Assembly: GCA_963691655.1 (NCBI GenBank)
Contig: OY829326.1
Span: 43,551,989-43,615,988, forward strand
Reading direction: 5' to 3'
Source: Toxonevra muliebris
Lineage: Eukaryota; Arthropoda; Insecta; Diptera; Pallopteridae
DNA: 64,000 bases
Made by a program: the position numbers and the translations under genes. This document shows, one piece after another, positions 56,590 to 64,000 of this stretch. Each line of letters opens with the position of its first letter. Position 1 is the stretch's first letter. Under the pieces are notes generated by a model, which ran no database searches, had not been told where the DNA came from, and saw only the letters and a program-made list of their open reading frames with translations.

Positions 56590-56815
56590 TAGCCTTATTT
56601 TATTTAATACTCAAATATTCATTTAATAGTCTTAAAAAGAAAACTCTAATTGAACTAAAATCTATGTTACTAGGTCTGGCATTGCAAAAATTGAGCGATC
56701 TACTAATCGGGTCTATACGCCCATAATTCGATTTATGAAAAGGAACAAAGAATGAACATTTACCCCTTAAAGACCTAGATGGAGTGGAAAGAGGAATGAG
56801 CATAAGCAAGTCTGG
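56590..56815 (-). mobile_element. Probable LINE ORF2 C-terminal tail (CR1/Jockey-type)
   Basis: The minus-strand frame 56809-56600 reads SLRGKCSFFVPFHKSNYGRI, then PISRSLNFCNARPSNIDFSS and a stop after NEYLSIK. The pattern FxVPFxRTNYGxxxPxSR... followed by a stop is typical of the C-terminal end of some insect LINE ORF2 proteins. It abuts the fragment at 55370-56535 and could be an insertion target or a separate copy. The frame is open over 70 codons. Confidence 0.45.
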
Positions 56816-59388
56816 AGAGTCAATCTTTTTATCAATAATATCCTTGATAGAAAAGATGCTATGAGATTACGGAATATTTCATTCATTTCTGGCACGGCTC
56901 TAAAATTTGGTACAGAAATATTATTTGTTTATGACATTCTGAGGAAAAATTTAGATAGCTCGTGAAGTATATAGTAGACCCTTCAAGGCCCTGCAAGGAT
57001 GTTGTTGGTTGACAATGCCATGCTATAAGAAAACGTAGGTGGGGTTGAAACAAAAGGTGCAGCACTTTTCAAATAACTTGAGTTTTCATTATTGGATATC
57101 TAAAGAACTGTTTGTGGTGCAGTACTAAGATGTGGATTTTGATCTGAGGCTAACACGCTCAAATGAAATTTTTGTAATACAAAAACTTTTCCAGGGATGG
57201 ACAGCATCGCCCAATTAGTTATAGTATAAAAATACCTAGGTTTTTTTTGTCAAGCTTGGGTGAATGTGTTCGGTTCATGAGTCAGCTAGTAGTTTCAGTC
57301 CAATTACTATATTTTTGTGACATACGTACACAGCCACAATAGACTTCATATGATTATATAAGAAAGAGCCTTAAAAGTTATTCGTCTTCAGTTTTAGTAA
57401 GTTTTCTTTTTTGTGGAGTTATACACATCTAGAGCATTTTTTAAAATTTTCACCCTTCAGAAAAGGCAAATTTAAGGAGATGTTGAAATTTGATCATGAA
57501 AAATTAATGTTGATCCCAAAAAGATAACAACATCTAAAACTTTTTTTACCAAGAGTATGATTATGGTTTTCTCAATAAAATGGTAATCTGCAAATAACTT
57601 TCGACTTATCTAATGTTACTCGTAAATTTTATTAAACATTTATGGGAAATGCCAAATTTCTAGGCGATTGACCTTAACCTCAAATATGCATACAGGTTTT
57701 AAGTTTGCTATTAGTTTGTGATAAAATATTCGTAATATACATATATCTAGATATGAGAGCCACTGGATTAGAATAACAAAAAAGAAACTTCGTGTATTTT
57801 GCATACATTAGAATATCATTAGAATCGCGCTCAATGACCTAGCACCGAAAAGGTTAATGAGCTCATTATTACCTCAACAAATTAATGCAAAATACATAAA
57901 TATGTGTAATCTACATTAACAAACCTATTTGCATACTGTATTCTAGAGAGATTATAATATATACTTTGATCTCTGCCAGCAAAAAGAAGAAAAACAGAAA
58001 TGGAAATATGAAACGAACTGACAAATTTTTCCAATGGCTCACGAATCTGAATGCATCCAAGAAAAATTCGAGGGCCAAAGTACTTTTACATACTTGTGAA
58101 AAATATTTTTAATTACACAGAACAAATTAGCAATTTTAATTGCCGTGACTGTGAATCTATCAACTTTTGAAAGAGGATAATACCCTGACATATATAGACC
58201 GCTACGTTTTAATCTTTTATATTTGTAAGCGGTGTTCAAAGTCACGGTAGCGTGCTGATTGAAGTCGGTAAATAAATATATTTTTTTGAGCTTCTACAAC
58301 TTTGAATACTGAGGCTTGGTTGCTTGGCATATAAGGTTAAACATTTTTGCTTTTACACCAAACCCTATTGGACCCTTCTTTTAGGGAGATTTTTGTTTAA
58401 ATGTTCATAGATGGTAAATGGCTTAAAAAATAAATTAAATACTTTCTTCTGCAAAACTATTCCTTATAAAAAAACTAAAGGCAGCGACCCAACATTAAAT
58501 TTATGCCCTGTCTCAACTAAATAATAATTTGTGGTTACATTTGCACCAAAAAGGGTTGGGTGGAGGAACAGCATTGCCTTAGACGTCAAAGTTGTAGGGC
58601 TTAAAAAATGGATCCATGCACTTATGCAATCTAATTGACTGCAGTAGGCAGAACTTTATGCAACTAACTCTGCTGCACGAGGTTCAAATCCTTACCAATT
58701 TCGATCATTCAATACTTTTTCGGAATGAATTCCCAAATTAAATTATTTAAACGATAAATATAGAAAATTTGCATAGAACAAAAAAAAAAAAAAAATGAAA
58801 AAATAATAAAACAGAATATTTTTGAGAAATTAATCAAATCAAATCGTAAACAATAAATAAAAAGAATGTGTAAAATTTAAGCTTGTTTTCAAAGTCCTTA
58901 AGAATGTCAGATGTGAATATATTGTTTTTCTTTAGAGCGAGTGTGATTTGTATTTTGATTGTAATTATTGGTGTTTTATTGATTATGCGAATTTTTGTCC
59001 CATAAGAGAAGTAGAAAGCACAGAGACATTTATATATCATTGCACGACAGGTAAGTAGCAATGTTTTTCGGCATTTTCATGGCAGTTTTTTTTTATAACA
59101 CTGTAAGGACCAGTGATAATGGCAATTAAGTTGTGTTTACGATACAATAAGCACTTCAGCATAACTGACTGATAGCTATTGCCGTCATCATCAACACCAT
59201 TATAAAATAAAAATATATATGAGCATAAATACCATGCAAAATCTATTCTTGCATATCCTAACTATAATAAGTAGTCATGTAGTTACATTTTTACAAATTT
59301 CTATTAAGCAGCAGTGTTGCTGAAGCAGGGCCGCTCGCAAGAAGATTTTGAGTATTAAACCATGGGAAAATCCTGCTGCGGGTATTTG
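56816..59388. other. AT-rich stretch without a recognisable gene
   Basis: No supported gene. GGTTCAAATCC near 58680 matches a pol III B box and could mark a SINE remnant, without a convincing A box. A poly(A) run lies at 58780-58797. Remaining open frames are short and composition-driven. Confidence 0.4.
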
Positions 59389-59482
59389 CCAAGAATGATA
59401 GAATATAAGATTAGGCATTGCGCAGGTTCGCCATATAGAAAATTTTTAAACCTTTGTTTACATTTTTGCTTTGTTTACATTA

Positions 59483-59656
59483 GGACCATTTTTATAATTT
59501 AGCGCAACTGCAAATATATGTCGCATGCAAGATATCGTGTGATATCTTAGGATTTTCCATGACTCTGAAGCTTTGCGGATAGCACCATCAATTAAATCAA
59601 ATTTTTGTGGTGAAATCGCATAGCGACATACATCGGTAATATTGCGTATTAAAATG
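59483..59656 (-). other. Possible exon inside the hAT-like MITE
   Basis: On the minus strand TTTTTTTTCTTTCAG, a textbook acceptor, precedes an open frame that reads CILIRNITDVCRYAISPQKF, then DLIDGAIRKASESWKILRYH and TISCMRHI. It has protein-like composition, unlike its surroundings, and a possible donor GTAAAC follows after NGPN. I do not recognise the peptide. It could be a remnant exon of the parent transposon's gene or a captured host exon, or chance. Confidence 0.3.
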
Positions 59657-59696
59657 CACTGAAAGAAAAAAAATTAATTTAATGCACAATTTTTGC

Positions 59697-59775
59697 ATTT
59701 ATTTATTATTATTTATTATTGTTATTTATTATTAATATTTATTATTATTATTATTATTTATTACTAATTTATTAG
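59697..59775. repeat. (TTA)n microsatellite
   Basis: An imperfect TTATTATTTATTATTG-type run, purest at about 59742-59760. Confidence 0.8.
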
Positions 59776-59980
59776 AAAAAAAAAACAATATATTTCACAA
59801 TTTATTACATTTGTCGAAGAAAAAACAATCGAATTTATATGAAAACGTCAGATGGATACGTTATCTGTCAACACACTGCAGCCAATCAGATCACAGCATG
59901 GAATCTGGTGAGACGTGCATGCGCAGAAGATTTCACTTTTGAGCAGACTAGTGCGCAATCTTGTATTCTATCATTCTTAG

Positions 59981-60970
59981 GTATATGCTGAATTTATTGA
60001 GAATGGAAAACATTTTATTTTTAATATCGATGAGTCTTAATCTTTGTGCTTAAGCTTTAGTTGTGAAATAAATACTAAGCTGAATTTATTGTAGGTCTTC
60101 ATTAGGTAATCATTTAACAGTGGGCCACCGATAGCAGGCTATCGATATTTATTTTTATTTTATCTATACATTTATTAGTGTAACTACAATTTTATTCCAG
60201 AAGATCCAGATATCATATTATGTATCAATTTAACGAGCTTGACGAGTTGGTTAGCCAAAAATGATCAGATTTAAAATCGGTTAAGCCAATTCCAAAATAT
60301 TAGCGTTGGAAGTTCTTTAAAATTCACTCATTGAACAAAGCATTGCATTCATCGTTGTAAAAATCATTGCTTAAGCGGGAGTTAACAACAAATGAGAGAG
60401 AGAGAAGGCATGAGTAACGGCATCTCTCAGAATTATCTAACGAATTATCTGCATACACAAATAACAAAACAAACACCAACGAGTAGTTTGGTTCTCTTTT
60501 GATATTTGTTTTTTCATAAAGATATTTCTTCCGCAAAAAATTAGCCCCAGTTACTGGGGCCTTATCGACTAGTTTTATTTATTCAGTCAATGTACTCAGT
60601 TCTTACAGACTAATTTAATAAAGTAATCAAAGGCTATCAGTCAATAATAATAAAATCGAGGTTTAGAAAGCTTTAGGATATAGTTAAATGCAGTGCATTC
60701 CAATTGAATGATACTGAAATGCTAATAAGCCCCCTCAAATTAATTCAAAATCAAAGAACTAAAAGTTTTTTCTATTTTTTTATTATTGAAACGTTAAAAA
60801 ATTTCACCTACCTACTACAACTATCAAGTATCATTAGTTTAATAAATAAAATATTTAAGCATTTACATTCAAATACATAAATATATAAAAAAAAAATAAG
60901 TCACTTAGTCAGCTTTAAGATATCAGTTAGCTATCAAATTTATTTTGACGTTAAATCATGAGTTTTGCTG
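59981..60970. other. AT-rich stretch without a recognisable gene
   Basis: Contains GAGAGAGAGAG at about 60393 and generic AT-rich sequence. No exon or element ends are recognised. Confidence 0.4.
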
Positions 60971-61345
60971 CGCTTTAACCCTCCGGTTAGCTCTAAAGTG
61001 TTGAAGAATCTTTGTGCCTCAGGGTTGATGTGGTCCTCAAGCCTATTTTTATGAGCGTAGCTTTTTGTGTTATGACTTCACACACCGTCAAGAGTGCTAG
61101 ATCGCGTTGCAGATCGGAGTTTCTAAGGTTGCTGTAGTGCTATTTGTAACCACGGGTAGGTCACTCGTGAAAATACATATAATATGCGCCCAAGAATACT
61201 TCCTTGCAGAACACCTGCGTTCATCGGCTGCAGATTTGAGTATGTGCTATTGCACTTGATTCTATATCAATTTTGAAGGTACGATGTGAATATTTCTGCG
61301 TATTCTTTTGGAAGCATGACCTTTAGCTCGTGGTGCATTCAATGT
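60970..61345 (-). mobile_element. LINE (Jockey-type) reverse-transcriptase remnant with internal deletion
   Basis: The minus strand near 61235-61185 gives NAGVLQGSILGRILY, matching the (S)AGVPQGSVLGPxLY block of LINE reverse transcriptases. The usual FADD catalytic block that should follow is missing. Further on, near 61140-60990, NSDLQRDLALLTVCEVITQ and, in another frame, HKNRLEDHINPEAQRFFNTL plus GGLKR match the Jockey C-terminal end. A deletion of about 1 kb thus joins the RT core to the tail. Confidence 0.6.
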
Positions 61346-62056
61346 GCCAACAACGAGTATTCCATCAATGAATATATAGGTATATACATGTTGATTTCGT
61401 CCTGATGGTGAGCATGAAAGGAAGTAATAATGTAGGTCAAGATAGGTAGGATGTGTGCCCCAAATTTTAATTTTTCTCTTTTGAACAATGTCTAAATAAA
61501 TATCTAAAAATTTACCATATCGATGTTGTCATTTCAGTTGTACTTGATTTGGAACATTTGTTGAAATCAGCGCTCAAAATATGGAGTTCCCTGTTTCATG
61601 CTCATGACTATTAAAAATGCAATGTAATAATCGTTTGTTAATTAATTCAAAAATAATTTATTGTTTGTTTATAAATATAATCGTATAATAATGGAAACTG
61701 TGTTTTAATAGTATATTTACATACTTAGTTTGTAAAATTGGTAAATTGGAGTATGTCGATGGTTAAGCTCATAGATGGGAATTTTAAATTTGTATTACGA
61801 ATTGTAATTTTTATGCACTTAACATCGTTTTTAACTGCTTCTTGAACTTATATTATTGGATAATCACTTACAACAACTAGACAGGAATAGTGTCAAGGGA
61901 CTGGAAAACTGGAAAGCGAACTAACTGCTTTCACCCAAAAACGCACTTAAAACTGTTGACAACGAATCCATCGATGTGAAGATTGTTTTGTAAAAAAATT
62001 TGTAACGATGAAGCATTCTGAAAGCTTCAGAATTTCCAATATGACCAATTTTTTGG

Positions 62057-63943
62057 CCTTTAACGTTAAAGTCATACGAATATTTTTGCAAATAATGTCG
62101 AAAATATCCCATGAAACCAAATTTTTTTTACATGGACATAAAAATAGGCTTCAAGATCTACATTTCATGTGAAAAAAACGTTTTTTTTAACTTTTGTTGT
62201 TTCGAAGATGTAACCAGTTTTATGTGGTCTTTAACGTTACATTTTTTGGAAGTGAGTCTCGAGGTAGCTCTACATTTTGAAAAAAATTAGCGAAAGTAAT
62301 AATGAAAAAACCTAAACTAAGGCACTATTTCGAATATGAGGGATCAAGTAAGCTACTGAAATTAAAATAATACCAAAAAAATATTTCTCTTGCACTTCAA
62401 AGATCCAAAATGTCCGGTCTTTAACGTTACACGAAAAAATCTATAACTTTACATAGCGATTTTATTTTGAGAAACAAGAAAATATGATGCAATAAAAAAC
62501 TAAAAACTGCTAGAAGGTGAAAAAAAAATAAATATTTATTGAAAATTTCATCGTTCTGTTTATTTTTCACTGGTTTTCTAAAACAAGTCTTGCAATATCC
62601 AATTGTAGTGGTCTTAATCCGCCGTCACTCGCGCGGGGTGTATTTTGCACCCCACTACTTATAACAATGTAGAGCATTTCGGGTTTTTTCTCTGGGGAAT
62701 TGATGAAACTAAGTTTTTCTGAAAGCTTGGGTTGTATATAGAAAAGTACTTTCTCAGTTTTCCCAGGTTGGCGATTATAAGCGATTTTTTTCATTTTGAA
62801 GTTGCTGTTTTAGTCTATGGTCGCGTCGTAGTAGTATCATTTAAATGCAAATATTTATACCATCAAAAGTAGTTTATTTTTACCAATTACGGCCGCTAGA
62901 GTGCGCTTTGCTGCAAAAAAACACGATAAATTCCATATTTTTAGGGGTTTTCGGCTAAGAAGGTCATAAACTTCAGATTAAATGTACGTGATATTAATTT
63001 TTTTATTCTTTTCATTAAGTTAGACAATTTTCTAAAACAGGTCATTGACATACAACCATTTCCAGATCGACTGATGAAATTTAAGAAAAAATTGTTACAA
63101 ATTTCTTCCAAATTTGGCAGTTCACATTTCTATTTAATTATTAAAATTAATAGGCTTTGAATGATCAATGATGCCAGAAGAATGTCAAACAATTTATAGA
63201 ACTAGCAGATCAGACATTTATTTTTATCTAAAAAGTTAGTATATTGGACTTGAATTAAATACAAAAATCAGTACAAATCAGTACATTTCCAAGATATGTA
63301 TACATAGATTTTTACTTTTGATTATTAGCTCACATTATAAACTCATTGAGGCAAGTCTGTTTCTTTCTTTCCCCTAAAAAAGGAACAATGAACTGAAAGT
63401 TCTTTCAGTGGAATCGAAAAAAATTTATATTTTTTCTACAGTTAGTTTAAAAAATCAATATTTCTGTCTAGTTTCATTAAAAGAATTCAAAATAGATAAA
63501 AAAAATTGATAAAAAGACCAAAAAATGTTATTAAGATTACAAAACTCAGTACTAAAATAATGCAAAATCCAAAAATAGCTGGGCTTGTGTACTGATTTCA
63601 GAATTTTAAAATCAGTACATTAAAAAATATTAACATTAATAATCCAAGAAAATCAGACTAAATCAGTACGTCTGGTTACTCTATGCCGGCTCAGAGCTTT
63701 CTGAGAATAGTAAATTATGTTTTTATGCCGAATCACAAAGTACAATTTTTTCAACGAAATTGGTCTTTAACGTTACATAAGTTTGATGGCCAATACAGCG
63801 AGGAAATTGAATAATTTAAAAAAATGCATTTGTATCTAGATCCTAAGTCAAAAGTTCTGAAAAAAAAGTAGCTCGTTCCCAATTTTTGTTTTGTTAGAAT
63901 TATCAGAAAAAACTTTTTGTAAAAAAAAGTCTTTAACGTTACA
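62057..63943. repeat. Five dispersed copies of a GTCTTTAACGTTACA motif
   Basis: The word GGTCTTTAACGTTACA occurs at 62226-62241, 62416-62431 and 63762-63777. GTCTTTAACGTTACA is at 63929-63943 and the variant GCCTTTAACGTTAAA at 62056-62070. All are in the same orientation. Neighbour spacings are about 170, 190, 1346 and 167 bp. The sequence between copies is not obviously repeated. Its core AACGTT is self-complementary. On the minus strand each copy can be read CNVKD. The array probably continues beyond the window. Confidence 0.8.
62567..62794 (-). CDS. Small hypothetical ORF, 75 codons, unrecognised
   Basis: The ATG at 62794 has a good fly start context (CAAA before it), and the frame runs to TGA at 62567. 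About 25 to 35 bp further on in the sense direction stands AATAAA, a possible polyadenylation signal. The product begins MKKIAYNRQPGKTEKVLFYI, is charged and contains GVQNTPRASDGGLRPLQLDI. It has no signal peptide or membrane helix and no motif I know. It lies between copies of the repeated GTCTTTAACGTTACA motif and may be part of the same unknown element. It could be an exon remnant or chance. Confidence 0.25.
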   Translation of the reverse strand: MKKIAYNRQPGKTEKVLFYIQPKLSEKLSFINSPEKKPEMLYIVISSGVQNTPRASDGGLRPLQLDIARLVLENQ

Positions 63944-64000
63944 TGCGGTGCATTTCAACGCCATCCCAATCAACAGAAAAAAATTAATTGAGCTGTATTT
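62800..64000. other. AT-rich right edge without a recognisable gene
   Basis: Apart from the motif copies at 63762 and 63929, nothing is recognised. AATCAGTACA-type words recur near 63268-63286, 63546, 63590, 63611 and 63661 and may be a second short dispersed repeat. Confidence 0.4.

Larger units (their letters stand above)
59389..59980. mobile_element. hAT-like MITE (about 590 bp), AAGAATGATAGAATA ends
   Basis: AAGAATGATAGAATATAAGA at 59391 onward is inverted at 59957-59977 with one mismatch, and GCGCA stands just inside both ends. Flanks GGTATTTG (59381-59388) and GGTATATG (59980-59987) agree in 7 of 8 positions, which suggests an 8-bp target duplication as made by hAT elements. Inside lie an ATT-rich microsatellite (about 59695-59775) and a possible minus-strand exon (59483-59656). 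Confidence 0.6.

Noticed and set aside
58655..58725. Possible tRNA or SINE head with GGTTCAAATCC
   Set aside because: The B box is perfect, but no A box at the right distance and no cloverleaf could be drawn.
1..64000. CRISPR arrays, bacterial operons, rRNA genes and intact tRNA genes
   Set aside because: None seen; the window is eukaryotic and the regular short repeats are microsatellites.

Overview
Organism and base composition. This is AT-rich eukaryotic DNA from an insect, most likely a higher fly close to the Tephritidae (true fruit flies). Four pieces of evidence point that way: introns of 3.6 to 9.1 kb with GTAAGT donors, a CUB/LDLa receptor gene of fly type, dense (CA)n, (CATA)n and CAA/CAG low-complexity tracts, and several copies of a mariner lineage with DD41D spacing (the 'rosa' type, first described from Ceratitis and related tephritids). 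The species cannot be named from this sequence alone. Layout. The window contains one host gene that can be supported, on the plus strand from 14,200 to 41,425, with its 5' end missing. Five exons splice in frame (14200-14387, 23535-24215, 30663-31594, 35181-35446, 41172-41425). Together they encode 772 residues of a type I membrane protein: a CUB domain carrying a long low-complexity insert, two further CUB-like modules, one LDL-receptor class A repeat split by a phase-1 intron, one membrane helix and a short basic cytoplasmic tail. The architecture resembles the fly CULD type (CUB and LDLa domain) of protein. Everything else is introns and flanks filled with old mobile elements. Region by region. 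1-14.2 kb, upstream or 5' intron: a LINE RNase H fragment, three rosa-like mariner copies (one nearly full length and split by a small hairpin element), a LINE 3' end, a foldback repeat, a SINE-like copy and a mariner remnant. Intron 1 (14.4-23.5 kb): a DD34D mariner, an inverted-repeat element, a Jockey-type endonuclease remnant, a tRNA-derived SINE and a Tc1 fragment. Intron 2 (24.2-30.7 kb): a degenerate TTTTGGTCTGAA minisatellite, a mariner and a Tc1 fragment. Introns 3 and 4 (31.6-41.2 kb): short inverted-repeat elements, plus a 2.6-kb element with long degenerate inverted ends that holds another inverted-repeat element. The 3' flank (41.4-64 kb): a TTAA-flanked element, a second copy of the minisatellite, a 1.2-kb Tc1-like transposon with both ends and TA flanks, four or five LINE fragments on the minus strand, a CACTG-ended MITE with long arms, a hAT-like MITE containing a possible spliced exon, and an unexplained 15-bp motif found five times in the last 2 kb. 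How it works together. There is no operon or pathway here, only one receptor gene interrupted and flanked by transposon debris. No intact transposase was found. The best leads for novelty are the repeated GTCTTTAACGTTACA motif near the right edge, the possible minus-strand exon inside the hAT-like MITE, the large AGGGTGGCCC-ended element, and the CUB domain with its roughly 170-residue insert.
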